Shown here: positions 1 through 8,180 of the stretch, one piece after another
Numbering within the stretch: position 1 is the stretch's first letter
Layout: each line of letters starts with the position of its first letter
Notes under the pieces: model-generated
Databases searched by the model: none
Told to the model about the DNA's origin: nothing
Seen by the model: only the letters and a program-made list of their open reading frames with translations
Translations under genes and position numbers: made by a program
DNA from: Psychrobacillus sp042945595
Lineage (GTDB): Bacteria > Bacillota > Bacilli > Bacillales_A > Planococcaceae
Assembly (NCBI RefSeq): GCF_042945595.1
Contig: NZ_CP168493.1
Location: forward strand, 1,674,001 to 1,738,000
Direction of reading: 5' to 3'
Length of the DNA stretch: 64,000 nucleotides

Positions 1-1
1 T

Positions 2-1327
2 ACCAATCATTTGGACAAAGAGTCTACAGATTGGTTACAGGAAATGCTACAACGAGTGGAAGGAGCTATTATATTTGTTACACATGATCGTTACTTCCTA
101 GACGCTGTAGCAACTCATATTTATGAATTAGCAGATAAAACGTTATATACGCACTCTGGAAACTACGCAGATTATTTAGAGTCTAGGGCAATTCGCGAGG
201 AAATGAATGCATCTTCTCAACAGAAATTACAGAATTTGTATCGAAACGAGTTGAAATGGATTCGTAGAGGAGCAAAAGCTAGATCGACGAAACAGAAAGC
301 TCGAAAAGATCGCTTTGAAGAAATTGGTTCAAAAATAGATCGTGATAACTCTAACCAAAATTTAGAGATGGAACTTGTGACGACTCGATTGGGTAAGCAA
401 GTGTTGGAAGGGAAATCTATTTCAAAAGATTTTGGATCCAAAAAAATAGTAGAAGATTTCAATTTCCTTTTACAAGCTGGAGATCGAGTTGGAATTGTAG
501 GTCCTAATGGTGTAGGGAAAAGTACTGTTCTAAAAATGTTAGCAGGAGAACTCCCAATGGATGCAGGAGAAATAATTGTGGGTTCAACTGTAAAACTCAT
601 GCATTTTACTCAACAGCTACCGGAAATGAATGAACAGACGAGAATGATTGAATATGTACGCGAATCTTCTAACTTAATTGAAACCGGTTCTGGAGAGAAA
701 TTTTCAGCTGCACAAATGCTAGAGCGATTTTTGTTTCCATTAAACACACATGGAACACAAATAGGTAAGCTTTCAGGTGGGGAGAAAAAACGTCTAGTAT
801 TATTAAAAATGCTTATGGAGCAACCGAATGTTCTCTTACTCGATGAACCAACAAATGATTTAGATATTCAAACCTTATCTGTGTTAGAAGATTTCATGGA
901 AACTTTTCCTGGTGTCATTATTACTATTTCCCATGATCGATTTTTCTTAGATCGTATTGCGAAAAAGCTTTGGGTATTGAGTGGCGATGGATCAGTGAAA
1001 GAATGGTTGGGTATTTACTCGGATTATTTAGAAGAGAAAAAGATAAATCCTACAAAAATCGATGAAGTAAAATTAGAAGAAGTGCAAGCTAAAACGACTA
1101 AAGAGAAGAAAAAACTTACTTATAAAGAGCAACGCGAATGGGAAACAATTGGAGCAGATATTGAGAAAACGGAAATACTAATTGTTGAATTAGAAGAAAG
1201 TTTGGCAAAGGCAGGTTCTGATTTTACACTGCTTCAAGAGGTAACTGTAAAATTGGATAATGCAAACAAAAAATATGAGCAACTAATCGAGCGCTGGTCA
1301 TACCTAGAGGAAATTGTTAATAGTTGA
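2..1327 (+). CDS. ABC-F family ATPase, Uup/YfmR type (5' part outside window)
   Basis: Soluble tandem-ABC ATPase without membrane segments. ABC-F proteins act on the ribosome, where the family relieves stalling or protects from drugs. The frame is open from base 2 and begins inside the Walker B tail of the first ABC domain (TNHLD), so the real start lies upstream. Visible in order: H-switch VTHDRYFLD, the arginine/lysine-rich interdomain linker (ELKWIRRGAKARSTKQKA), a second Walker A (GPNGVGKST), signature LSGGEKKR, Walker B LLLDEPTNDLD and H-switch SHDRFFLD. The C-terminal KLTYKEQREWE stretch followed by a charged coiled coil is typical of the Uup/YfmR subgroup. A CvfC-like gene follows after 19 bp. 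The subgroup assignment is by motif; ABC-F membership is certain. Confidence 0.93.
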   Translation, partial: TNHLDKESTDWLQEMLQRVEGAIIFVTHDRYFLDAVATHIYELADKTLYTHSGNYADYLESRAIREEMNASSQQKLQNLYRNELKWIRRGAKARSTKQKARKDRFEEIGSKIDRDNSNQNLEMELVTTRLGKQVLEGKSISKDFGSKKIVEDFNFLLQAGDRVGIVGPNGVGKSTVLKMLAGELPMDAGEIIVGSTVKLMHFTQQLPEMNEQTRMIEYVRESSNLIETGSGEKFSAAQMLERFLFPLNTHGTQIGKLSGGEKKRLVLLKMLMEQPNVLLLDEPTNDLDIQTLSVLEDFMETFPGVIITISHDRFFLDRIAKKLWVLSGDGSVKEWLGIYSDYLEEKKINPTKIDEVKLEEVQAKTTKEKKKLTYKEQREWETIGADIEKTEILIVELEESLAKAGSDFTLLQEVTVKLDNANKKYEQLIERWSYLEEIVNS

Positions 1328-1346
1328 TTTTTATGGAGGGAACTTA

Positions 1347-2459
1347 ATGAAAATAGTTACAATTGAGCCTACGCCAAGTCCGAATACGATGAAAGTAGTT
1401 ATTGATAAAGAGCTTCCTTTTGGTAAAAGCCATAATTATAAAAAAGATAACTTGGATGGTGCACCAAAGGAAATTCAGGACTTATTTAAAATTGAAGGTA
1501 TTAAAGGTATTTATCATGTTGCGGATTTTTTAGCAGTTGAGAGAAATGCAAAGTTTTCATGGGAATCTATATTAGCATCCGTTGAAAATGTTTTTGGAGC
1601 AGAAAATGAAGCTACTACCAACGAAAAACCAAAAGATCATTATGGAGAAATTTATGTACATGTCCAACAATATAAAGGAATCCCACTTCAAGTGAAAGTA
1701 TTTGATAGTGAAACAGAGTCCCGATATGGATTATCCGAACGATTTATCAAAGCATTAGACGTGGCGATGGAAGGGGACAAAGAAAACTATCTATTGCTTC
1801 GTAAATGGGTAGATTTTGGTGTTCGTTATGGTGAGCAAAAAGAAATTGGAGAACAATTAGTAAAAGAGTTAGAGGCAACATTTCCACAAAGTAAACTGCA
1901 ACAACTATTAGAGAATAAAGATAATCCGTCAGAAGAGAAATCAGCAGTTCGAGTTCCATTTACCCTAGAACAATTTGAAGTCGGTGAATGGGAACACAGA
2001 TTTCAACTTTTAAATAATTTAATTAATCCAGAAACGGAAGATTTACCAATATTAGCAAAAGCAGTTCAAGATGAACAAGTATCCATTCGTCGATTAGCGA
2101 CTGTTTACTTAGGGTTAATAGAAGATGAGACAGTTATCCCTTACTTAGAAACTGCTCTAAAGGATAGAAGTGCTGCAGTTCGTAGGACAGCAGGAGATGC
2201 AATGAGCGATTTAGGATTTGAGCAATTTGCTGAAGCGATGAAAGTTGCCCTATTTGACAAAAACAAACTTGTTCGCTGGAGAGCAGCGATGTACTTCTAT
2301 GAAGTGGGCACAGTAGAGACTCTGCCAACATTGAAAGAAGCCATGGATGATAAAGAATATGAAGTAAAATTACAAATACGGATGGCCATTGCTAGAATTG
2401 AACAAGGCGAAGAAGCAAAGGGATCAGTTTGGAAACAAATGAACGAGGCACGAAAATAA
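1347..2459 (+). CDS. ypgR: CvfC/YpgR-like protein: Nfu N-terminal domain plus HEAT-like repeats
   Basis: A 370-residue protein. The ATG at 1347 is chosen because TGGAGGG precedes it by 6 nt; an upstream in-frame start at 1314 overlaps the previous gene and lacks a ribosome site. Residues about 1-85 (MKIVTIEPTPSPNTMKVVID...) match the N-terminal domain found on Nfu-type iron-sulfur scaffold proteins. Residues about 230-365 form alpha-helical HEAT-like repeats (AVQDEQVSIRRLATVYLG, ALKDRSAAVRRTAGDAM). Homologues are B. subtilis YpgR and the staphylococcal conserved virulence factor CvfC; the biochemical role is unsettled. No CXXC iron-sulfur ligand motif is visible, so scaffold function is not implied. 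Confidence 0.85.
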   Translation: MKIVTIEPTPSPNTMKVVIDKELPFGKSHNYKKDNLDGAPKEIQDLFKIEGIKGIYHVADFLAVERNAKFSWESILASVENVFGAENEATTNEKPKDHYGEIYVHVQQYKGIPLQVKVFDSETESRYGLSERFIKALDVAMEGDKENYLLLRKWVDFGVRYGEQKEIGEQLVKELEATFPQSKLQQLLENKDNPSEEKSAVRVPFTLEQFEVGEWEHRFQLLNNLINPETEDLPILAKAVQDEQVSIRRLATVYLGLIEDETVIPYLETALKDRSAAVRRTAGDAMSDLGFEQFAEAMKVALFDKNKLVRWRAAMYFYEVGTVETLPTLKEAMDDKEYEVKLQIRMAIARIEQGEEAKGSVWKQMNEARK

Positions 2460-2477
2460 AGAAAAAAATGTAAACGT

Positions 2478-2519
2478 AAAAGAAGAAGCTTTCTGTCTAA
2501 AGAAAAGCTTCTTCTTTTT
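2478..2519 (+). terminator. Intrinsic terminator after ypgR
   Basis: Perfect 15-bp inverted repeat (2478-2492 with 2504-2518), 11-nt loop, ending in a T tract. It lies between convergent genes and could also serve the LysR gene from the other side. Confidence 0.85.
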
Positions 2520-2566
2520 ATCGCTTTTTGTGAAGGGGAAGTTCATCTGGTCTAAGTAGTTTCCGT

Positions 2567-3448
2567 TTATTGTTGCAGAAAATAATCTAGAATAAAATGC
2601 TGGAATCTTTTTGCCACGGGTGATAAATAACGGTTTTTTACAATAGCCATGCCAATTACACGTTCGCACGTCATATCTTTTACGCGTAATTTTACCATCT
2701 TGTTTGCATTTAATTCTCCGCCATCAGGTAGTATAGAAAAACCTAATCCTGCTCCAACAAAGCCTGCTACTGTAGCTACTTCGTCTCCTTCAAAGGATAT
2801 ATTGGGTAGTATTCCTAATTTCTCGAAAATTTCGTCCGTTGTGTTACGAAGTGCATATCCTTTTTTCATAGAAACAAAGGACTCATCTGCTATTTCTTTT
2901 AATGAAATACTCTTTCGATTAGCAAGGGGATGATTAATTGGAACAATCACAAACAACTCATCACGCCATAATTCTGTCCATTCAATTTGCGTTTCATTAT
3001 CCAAAGATGCGAGCAAGCAAAGATCCAATTCACCTGATTTTAATTGTTTTAATTGTGTATGTGTATGATTTTGTTTAAGTTGAAACCTTATATGTGGATA
3101 CTCTTGATGAAATGCTCGAATTATGTTTGGAACAGAGCTAGTGCCGAGCGTGTGCAAAAAGCCAAGTGACACTTCCCCTTGCTCTGGATTAGTTAATTGT
3201 AGGATTTCTTCCAACCCCTCCTCTAGTTCCCTCATAATTCGGTTCACTCGATGGAGAAACATTTCCCCGTATCGATTCAACACAATCGATCGTCCTTGCC
3301 TATCAAAAAGTGGTACCCCAATCTCTTCTTCTAATCCTGCGATAGAGCGACTTAACGCGGGTTGTGAAATAGATAGCATTTCCGCTGCACGTGTCATATG
3401 TTGAACCTTTGCCACCGTTTGGAAATATTCTAGACGTTGCCACTCCAC
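2567..3448 (-). CDS. LysR-family transcriptional regulator
   Basis: A 293-residue LysR-type regulator. Residues 1-60 hold the winged helix-turn-helix (TRAAEMLSISQPALSRSIAG) and the conserved wing PLFDRQGR. Residues about 90-290 form the periplasmic-binding-protein-like effector domain. The start is GTG at 3448, preceded by GGGGG. It is divergent from the carboxylesterase at 3584, and a T-N11-A inverted repeat sits 24 bp upstream of its start, so autoregulation and control of the esterase are plausible. The effector cannot be read from sequence. Confidence 0.92.
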   Translation of the reverse strand: MEWQRLEYFQTVAKVQHMTRAAEMLSISQPALSRSIAGLEEEIGVPLFDRQGRSIVLNRYGEMFLHRVNRIMRELEEGLEEILQLTNPEQGEVSLGFLHTLGTSSVPNIIRAFHQEYPHIRFQLKQNHTHTQLKQLKSGELDLCLLASLDNETQIEWTELWRDELFVIVPINHPLANRKSISLKEIADESFVSMKKGYALRNTTDEIFEKLGILPNISFEGDEVATVAGFVGAGLGFSILPDGGELNANKMVKLRVKDMTCERVIGMAIVKNRYLSPVAKRFQHFILDYFLQQ

Positions 3449-3471
3449 TTTCTAACCCCCTAAACTCTATT

Positions 3472-3488
3472 GATGCATTTTTTGCATC
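3472..3488. promoter_or_regulatory. Candidate LysR operator (T-N11-A box)
   Basis: Inverted repeat GATGCA-N5-TGCATC in the 135-bp divergent region between the LysR gene and the esterase gene. The inner ATGCA-N5-TGCAT has the T-N11-A geometry of LysR-type recognition sites. Only one such box was found here. Confidence 0.55.
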
Positions 3489-3583
3489 GTAATGATAAGA
3501 ATAATAGATTATACATTATGGATTGTCAATGTTAGTATTAGCTCAATATAGTTAAGCTTTAGCTAAATAAAGGGGATATACAG

Positions 3584-4345
3584 ATGAAATTAGTGGCACC
3601 TAAATCTTTTACGTTCGAAGGCGGAAATCGAGCTGTATTATTACTGCATGGTTTTACAGGAAGTACGAAAGATGTTAAAAGATTAGGAGAATATTTGCAA
3701 AAAAGAGGCTACACATGTCATGCACCAATGTATAAAGGGCATGGGGGAACCCCTGAAGAATTATTACAAACGTCTCCAACTGACTGGTGGCAGGATGTTG
3801 TTAAAGGATATCATTATTTACAAGACCTTGGTTATGAAGAAATTGCGGTAGCTGGGATATCATTAGGTGGTGTGTTTTCCTTAAAAATAGCAGAAGAATT
3901 TCCAGTAAAAGCAGTTGTGTCGATGTGTGCTCCAGTTAAAAGGAATAGCACGGAAGGTTTATTCGATCGATTATATAACTACGCAAAAATTTATAAATCT
4001 TTTGAGGGAAAATCAAAAGAAGTAATTATAGAAGAACTTGCAATACTTAAATCCTTACCGAGAAATTCTTTTAATAGTGTTCAATCAATAACTGAAAATA
4101 CATGTCACGATTTACATACTATTACATCACCAACCCTTGTGCTTCAGGGAGCATTAGACGATGTAATTTATCAAGAAAGTGCATCGTTTATTCTGGAACA
4201 AGTGGAAACAAATGAAAAAGAAATCATTTGGTATAAAGAGTCTGGTCATATAATTACGACGGGAAAAGAAAAAGATAAAGTATGTGAAGATGTATTTACA
4301 TTTTTAAATGAAATAGAGTGGTCAGATACATCTCTGCAAATTTAA
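3584..4345 (+). CDS. est: Carboxylesterase, Est30/YvaK type (alpha/beta hydrolase)
   Basis: A 253-residue cytosolic alpha/beta hydrolase that cleaves short acyl esters. It has HGFTG (oxyanion region), nucleophile elbow GISLGG with Ser93, Asp192 in QGALDD, and His222 in ESGHIIT. These positions match Geobacillus Est30 (Ser94, Asp193, His223) within one residue, and the length is normal. No signal peptide is seen. It is divergent from a LysR gene, which may regulate it. The natural substrate is unknown. Confidence 0.88.
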   Translation: MKLVAPKSFTFEGGNRAVLLLHGFTGSTKDVKRLGEYLQKRGYTCHAPMYKGHGGTPEELLQTSPTDWWQDVVKGYHYLQDLGYEEIAVAGISLGGVFSLKIAEEFPVKAVVSMCAPVKRNSTEGLFDRLYNYAKIYKSFEGKSKEVIIEELAILKSLPRNSFNSVQSITENTCHDLHTITSPTLVLQGALDDVIYQESASFILEQVETNEKEIIWYKESGHIITTGKEKDKVCEDVFTFLNEIEWSDTSLQI

Positions 4346-4356
4346 TAGAAACCTTG

Positions 4357-4404
4357 TCTTCGGTAGAAGCACTTTTAACAAGTGTCCATATCGAAGATTT
4401 TTTT
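4357..4404 (+). terminator. Probable terminator after the esterase gene
   Basis: Outer arms TCTTCG (4357-4362) and CGAAGA (4392-4397) with an inner GCACTT/AAGTGT pairing, followed by TTTTTTT. The middle of the stem is imperfect. Confidence 0.6.
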
Positions 4405-4481
4405 GTCTATATAGATAAAAATGAGTAAATTATTGAAAACAAGTGAATAATAAAAAGACTTTATAGAGAAGAGGGAGTTAC

Positions 4482-4733
4482 ATGCAAAAAGAAGTAACAA
4501 ATCAAGAACAAAAAATAAAGGAAGAACTGCATATAAATTATTATTTCACTATAGTTTTTGCTATATTAGGAACTTTGTTCATTCATTATGTGTTGAGTAT
4601 TAAAATGGAGCAAATAAGTATATTTTCAATTTTACTTTCATTGACAGCAGGCGGAATACCTTTTGGAGTAATTGGTGCATTTATTGACTATAAAATTTCT
4701 GAATACAGTAGAAAGTATAGTAAAACCGCTTAA
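4482..4733 (+). CDS. Small two-helix membrane protein, unknown function
   Basis: An 83-residue protein with a charged N-terminal tail (about 15 residues) and two likely membrane helices, near residues 19-40 (YFTIVFAILGTLFIHYVL) and 46-70. It ends in a short basic tail. GAGGGAG precedes the ATG. I do not recognise the family. A second small membrane protein follows 100 bp downstream. Confidence 0.6.
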   Translation: MQKEVTNQEQKIKEELHINYYFTIVFAILGTLFIHYVLSIKMEQISIFSILLSLTAGGIPFGVIGAFIDYKISEYSRKYSKTA

Positions 4734-4832
4734 TTATAGTATTCAGAACTGATATTTTTCTTTTGTTTAAACTAATAGTGAACAATATGCAACAGGAGAA
4801 TATAATAAATATGTGGAGAGGTGGGTGGATAA

Positions 4833-5003
4833 TTGAATCAAGAATTGATTAACCAAGAATTATTAAATGAAGAAAGGGCTAGATTGATTGGTAATCTTTT
4901 ATCTTTGGGGGGTTCCATTTTATTTTTAATCGGTACGATTGTTGCAACAATGGTAACTTATCGTGCAATAAACAGATTGCAGTCACAGGTAGAGTTGGTG
5001 TAA
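4833..5003 (+). CDS. 56-residue single-helix membrane protein
   Basis: Starts at TTG 4833 after a strong GGAGAGGTGG ribosome site and runs 56 codons to TAA. The N-terminal half is hydrophilic with a repeated NQELINQELLNEE pattern; residues about 25-47 form one membrane helix (LSLGGSILFLIGTIVATMV), followed by a short basic tail. No recognised family. The strong ribosome site and coherent membrane topology support it as a real gene. Confidence 0.55.
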   Translation: MNQELINQELLNEERARLIGNLLSLGGSILFLIGTIVATMVTYRAINRLQSQVELV

Positions 5004-5141
5004 ATGAACTATTGAGCACCTAGAATGGTGCTTTTCTTATTTTATTTGATTGAATTAGAAAAGTTATGAGTGGCATATCATTTCATGATAGAATTACAGT
5101 ATAGTATCCTTAATACTAAATCTTGTAGAGGAGGAATTTAG

Positions 5142-5567
5142 ATGAAGTTTTTAAAAGTGCTTTTTGGGTTCGTTTTTGTAATCGCGTTAATAGGATTTGC
5201 AGCATATTATTTTGTGCCCAAACTGGTTGCGGATCAAGTAATGGAAAAGGTAGCAGTAGAACTTCAAAATAGCGGTCAGCTGGAAAGTATTAAAAAAGAA
5301 ATCAATAGTGATCCTCAATTACAGGCGTTTATTGAAGAAGGAAAAAATGTAGATAATAGTAAATTACCTTTTCAAACGAAAGAAGAAGCAACGAGGCTAC
5401 TGATAAAAAAGTTTAAAATAAGTGACTTAAAAGAATTTCAAGCAAAAGCCCAAAGTGGTATAACTGAGGAAGATAAACAAGAAATTTTTAATAAGCTTGA
5501 AAATAATTTGACTGATGAAGAAATGTTAGCTTTAAAGGTTTTAGCGTATAAGGAACTTTCTAAGTAA
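5142..5567 (+). CDS. Secreted or membrane-anchored small protein, unknown function
   Basis: A 141-residue protein with one N-terminal hydrophobic helix (residues 4-27, LKVLFGFVFVIALIGFAAYYFV) acting as signal anchor. It is followed by a charged helical domain with two acidic stretches. AGAGGAGG precedes the ATG at good spacing. No cysteine or lipobox is present, so it is probably a membrane-anchored extracellular helical protein. I do not recognise the family. Confidence 0.65.
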   Translation: MKFLKVLFGFVFVIALIGFAAYYFVPKLVADQVMEKVAVELQNSGQLESIKKEINSDPQLQAFIEEGKNVDNSKLPFQTKEEATRLLIKKFKISDLKEFQAKAQSGITEEDKQEIFNKLENNLTDEEMLALKVLAYKELSK

Positions 5568-5673
5568 ATTATATTTTGTGACATGCATTAAATCTGGTGG
5601 GTTGTCCTACAATCTCTGCTGAAAATGGAAAGCAGTTTTAACTGAAAAGTCTACCTTTTTCTTGTAATAGTAT

Positions 5674-5700
5674 AAAAAGACAGGTCATGAAAGCCTGTCT
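5674..5700 (-). terminator. Terminator of the first YjcZ gene
   Basis: On the minus strand AGACAGG ... CCTGTCT followed by TTTTTATA, just downstream of the YjcZ-type gene. Almost the same stem follows the second YjcZ gene at 6.6 kb. Confidence 0.75.
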
Positions 5701-5752
5701 CAGATAACTGAAGATTTCTGTTTTAAGTTTAAAGAAGGTCCTAACATATATC

Positions 5753-5938
5753 TCAACAGTCAACAGCATTTCCAACTCTATTGTTGGCGGTTGCGGCAAT
5801 AATAATTAAAAGAATAAATAAAACAACAATTAAAGCGAATCCTGATCCAAGCCCATGCCCAGGTCTGTATCCAGGTCCAGTTCCACAACCACAGCCACAA
5901 CCATAACCATTTCCATAACCATAACCTGCATTTACCAT
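5753..5938 (-). CDS. YjcZ-family sporulation protein (Gly/Tyr/Cys-rich)
   Basis: A 61-residue protein. The N-terminal half is Gly/Tyr/Cys-rich (GYGYGNGYGCGCGCGTGPGY), then comes the family hallmark SGFALIVVLFILLIIIAA membrane segment and a short tail. Start ATG with AGGAGGTG. YjcZ/SscA-type proteins are small membrane proteins made during sporulation; a direct molecular function is not known. The GCGCGCG run is unusual and could bind metal. A shorter paralogue lies at 6661-6783. Confidence 0.82.
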   Translation of the reverse strand: MVNAGYGYGNGYGCGCGCGTGPGYRPGHGLGSGFALIVVLFILLIIIAATANNRVGNAVDC

Positions 5939-6011
5939 TTGTACACCTCCTATATAATGAGATGTTTTATCCTATGTCATTAATAAATGTTTGTCTGGTT
6001 CATTTGTTTAG

Positions 6012-6191
6012 TTTTTAGAACTAATTCTTCATTTACTGGAAACCTGCTCATTAGTTTCGAGCTTTAGAAAGGGCTTACCCAAGCCTACAGCGGAATTATA
6101 TGGACCAATCGCCATTCTCTACGCAGCTGCGAACCCATCTGCACCAAAAACGTTGCTATACTTTCGAGTAGTACATAAAAATCAATGCTAG
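6012..6191 (+). other. Open frame without a start codon; possible gene remnant
   Basis: The 307-bp gap between 5938 and 6246 holds a 59-codon open frame with protein-like composition (GLPKPTAELYGPIAILYAAA) but no ATG, GTG or TTG start near its beginning and no ribosome site. It may be the tail of a decayed gene. Nothing else is evident in this gap. Confidence 0.25.
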
Positions 6192-6245
6192 CCTATTGAT
6201 CTTGAGAGAATTAAGTTGAATTCTTGATTTGTTGGGATTATTTTC

Positions 6246-6509
6246 TTAAAGCCAATTATGTCTCCTGTTGTTTAGTTGATTTCTAAGTCTTTCATTTTCG
6301 GCGGTCAAATGATCAATCTGTTTCTGCATACTTTTATATACATCATTATCACCTTTTTCTTGAGGTTCTTCTAAAGCAAGTACTGCAGCAATACTTGCTA
6401 TTGCATCGCCAATTTTAGCAATTGCTTCACCAATGACGGCAAGTTTTTCAGCTTGACTCTCTGTTTGGAGGTTTTGGACATTTTGACCAAAGCTTTTATT
6501 GAATTTCAA
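6246..6509 (-). CDS. Small helical/coiled-coil protein, unknown function
   Basis: An 87-residue protein starting at TTG 6509 with GGAGG 9 nt upstream. Residues about 18-47 are an alanine/isoleucine-rich amphipathic helix (EKLAVIGEAIAKIGDAIASI), then an acidic hinge and a C-terminal coiled coil (KQIDHLTAENERLRNQL). It sits between two YjcZ sporulation genes on the same strand, which suggests, without proving, expression during sporulation. Confidence 0.6.
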   Translation of the reverse strand: MKFNKSFGQNVQNLQTESQAEKLAVIGEAIAKIGDAIASIAAVLALEEPQEKGDNDVYKSMQKQIDHLTAENERLRNQLNNRRHNWL

Positions 6510-6601
6510 ATTGTTAGCCTCCAGTACTATGTGAACCTATAGTCTATTTTATAATTTGTATATTTTTTAGTGAAGAAATACTAGAACTTCTGTGTATAAC
6601 T

Positions 6602-6627
6602 AAAAAGACAGGTTTTATAACCTGTCT
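6602..6627 (-). terminator. Terminator of the second YjcZ gene
   Basis: On the minus strand AGACAGGTT-TTAT-AACCTGTCT followed by TTTTTA: a 9-bp stem with a 4-nt loop. Confidence 0.8.
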
Positions 6628-6660
6628 CAGTTGTACAGCAGATTAGCAACCATAACCGCC

Positions 6661-6783
6661 TTAGTTTAAGAAAGTTGCCCCAACAATAATTAAAAGAATA
6701 AACAGAACGACTAGTAAAGCAAATCCTGAACCGTAACCAGGTCCTGCATATCCTGGTCCACAAACATTACCAGCATAACCCAT
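6661..6783 (-). CDS. YjcZ-family sporulation protein (40 residues)
   Basis: A 40-codon gene with AGGAGGTG before the ATG. The N-terminus is Gly/Tyr-rich (GYAGNVCGPGYAGPGYGSG), followed by FALLVVLFILLIIVGATFLN, the single-helix core characteristic of YjcZ proteins. It is a paralogue of the gene at 5753-5938 and has nearly the same terminator. It is very likely a sporulation-stage membrane peptide. Confidence 0.8.
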   Translation of the reverse strand: MGYAGNVCGPGYAGPGYGSGFALLVVLFILLIIVGATFLN

Positions 6784-6869
6784 CTTGTGCACCTCCTAAA
6801 TCGGGATAGTTCATTCTATGTCAATATGAGATGTTCGACTGATGAATTTGTTTAGTTTTAAAAAGGTAT

Positions 6870-6983
6870 TTAACACGTCTGTTGATTAACTATTTTTTTA
6901 CCTAATACACTTGTAAGATAAGCGTAAATGTCTCCATTTTCACTTGTATGTTTTCGGTTTGCTCTGGACGAAATAATCACCAT
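6870..6983 (-). other. 37-codon open frame, possible gene fragment
   Basis: The minus strand encodes MVIISSRANRKHTSENGDIY followed by 17 more residues and a stop. Composition looks like protein, but no ribosome site precedes it and an in-frame stop lies just upstream. It may be the 3' remnant of a longer gene. I do not recognise the family. Confidence 0.25.
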
Positions 6984-7402
6984 ATCATAACCGTTGATTA
7001 GTCACTTCCTCCCATGACAATTTAGATAATCTTCTCGTGGGTATTTGTCCGTCGCTTTCCTACACCGTTTAAGAGAAAAATATTTTTGAAAAATGAGAGA
7101 ATAGCTGCCGTTCTATGGAGGCTGCAAGTTCCCAAAGATGCAAATTCGAGAACTTGCAACCTTTTTGCTATGCATCCCTCTTCGTCTAGAAACCTCAGTA
7201 ATAGTGTAATGATCGTTAATTCTAAAGTGGTCCAAAAGTACTGAATACCGAGTGTCTAGTGTTTTATCACCAAATTAACTAGTAATTTGCTTGGTAATTT
7301 TGGTTAATCGACACATGTGACTTTTAAAATTACTGGAGCACAGTCAGGGTGGTATGACGTGCCCCTTATAAAATAGCTTATTCATTAATTAGAAAAGTTA
7401 CT
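6984..7402. other. Gene-poor stretch with a terminator-like hairpin
   Basis: No convincing gene on either strand. It contains a plus-strand terminator-like hairpin (7120-7166), an imperfect inverted repeat near 7268-7304 (ACCAAATTA ... TAATTTTGGT), and a segment around 7023-7060 that loosely resembles the TAATCTTGTGGCGGATG... portion of the dispersed element described at 17.5 and 30.7 kb. Confidence 0.4.
7120..7166 (+). terminator. Orphan terminator-like hairpin
   Basis: Arms 7120-7133 and 7148-7161 pair at 12 of 14 positions (GGcTGCAAGTTC with GAACTTGCAaCC) and are followed by TTTTT. No plus-strand gene lies upstream, so it may end a small RNA or be a relic. Confidence 0.5.
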
Positions 7403-7482
7403 GGGGCTAATACCACTGTGTTGGTAGGGACGCAGATGACACAATCTGTGCAGTGATGAGTTTTCACTTTTAAAATAGCCCC
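7403..7482 (-). ncRNA. Candidate structured RNA element below a 27-codon ORF
   Basis: Nested inverted repeats: outer GGGGCTA/TAGCCCC (7403-7409 with 7476-7482), middle CACTG/CAGTG (7414-7418 with 7451-7455), inner CACA-atc-TGTG (7440-7450). It begins 8 nt after the stop of a 27-codon ORF on the minus strand. The fold is by eye only, and strand is assigned from the ORF. Confidence 0.3.
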
Positions 7483-7489
7483 TTCTTAA

Positions 7490-7573
7490 TTACCCTACTT
7501 CAATCATTGGGTTGGTGACAATATCTTTTAAATACTTAATTTCAGACCAGTGGTTAAATCGAAGTTTTTTCAT
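7490..7573 (-). CDS. Candidate 27-residue peptide
   Basis: ATG at 7573 preceded by GCGAGGG at workable spacing, 27 codons, then TAA. The peptide is basic at the N-terminus (MKKLRFNHWSEIKYLKDIV). No family is known to me. It is followed by nested inverted repeats, so peptide and structure may belong to one transcript. Confidence 0.35.
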   Translation of the reverse strand: MKKLRFNHWSEIKYLKDIVTNPMIEVG

Positions 7574-7730
7574 TTTTTTCCCTCGCTTCTAAGTAGTATA
7601 CTGTCCTAAAAAGGAACAGCTAATTTATAGAGGCATACTGTCTACTATAACGATATTATTAGGTAGGTCCTATATAAGTGTTGGGTTTAACAGACGCAGT
7701 TGTCTGTTTCTACTGATTTTCATTCATACC

Positions 7731-8180
7731 TTAGGTATACGACATAATATTTGAAGGTGTAAATTTAAATATATTAGAACCTAAAATTACTTGTGGAGTA
7801 GGTGCATTAAAAATTGCCAAAAGATGAGTGTTATCAACTGTAGCTACTTCATAATGCCACCAGCCTTGTGGAATGTTTGCCACTTGACCTGGTGTAATAT
7901 AGTAACTAAGAATTTGGTTTGTAAATGGATTTAACATCGATACAACAGCTGCGCCAGATATACAATATACCAGTTCGGCTGCATTTTGATGGTAGTGCGG
8001 TTCCACAACATTATTCTTACTAAGAAAAATATCTAACAACGACACATTATCAAGTGTATTTAATTGATCAATACCTAGTACTTTAATATATTCTTGGTTA
8101 TCTTTTACGAACAATGGTTTTTTATTAACTTCAAATGTGTATTGAGTTAATGGAGATGTATAATCCATATATTTAAACAT
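7731..8180 (-). CDS. Single-domain cupin protein
   Basis: A 149-residue protein with one cupin barrel. Motif 1 is PHYHQNAAELVYCISG, giving metal ligands His62, His64 and Glu69; motif 2 is PGQVANIPQGWWHYEV, giving His109. All four canonical ligands are present, so a metal-binding germin/oxalate-decarboxylase-like fold is well supported. The substrate is not known. AGAGGTG lies upstream of the ATG. No signal peptide. The neighbouring YjcZ genes suggest a possible spore link, but this is only context. Confidence 0.8.
   Translation of the reverse strand: MFKYMDYTSPLTQYTFEVNKKPLFVKDNQEYIKVLGIDQLNTLDNVSLLDIFLSKNNVVEPHYHQNAAELVYCISGAAVVSMLNPFTNQILSYYITPGQVANIPQGWWHYEVATVDNTHLLAIFNAPTPQVILGSNIFKFTPSNIMSYT

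Noticed and set aside
7014..7065. A further copy of the dispersed element
   Set aside because: Only a short stretch (TAATCTT...TTTGTCCGTCGC) matches, without the head block or hairpin; too weak to claim.
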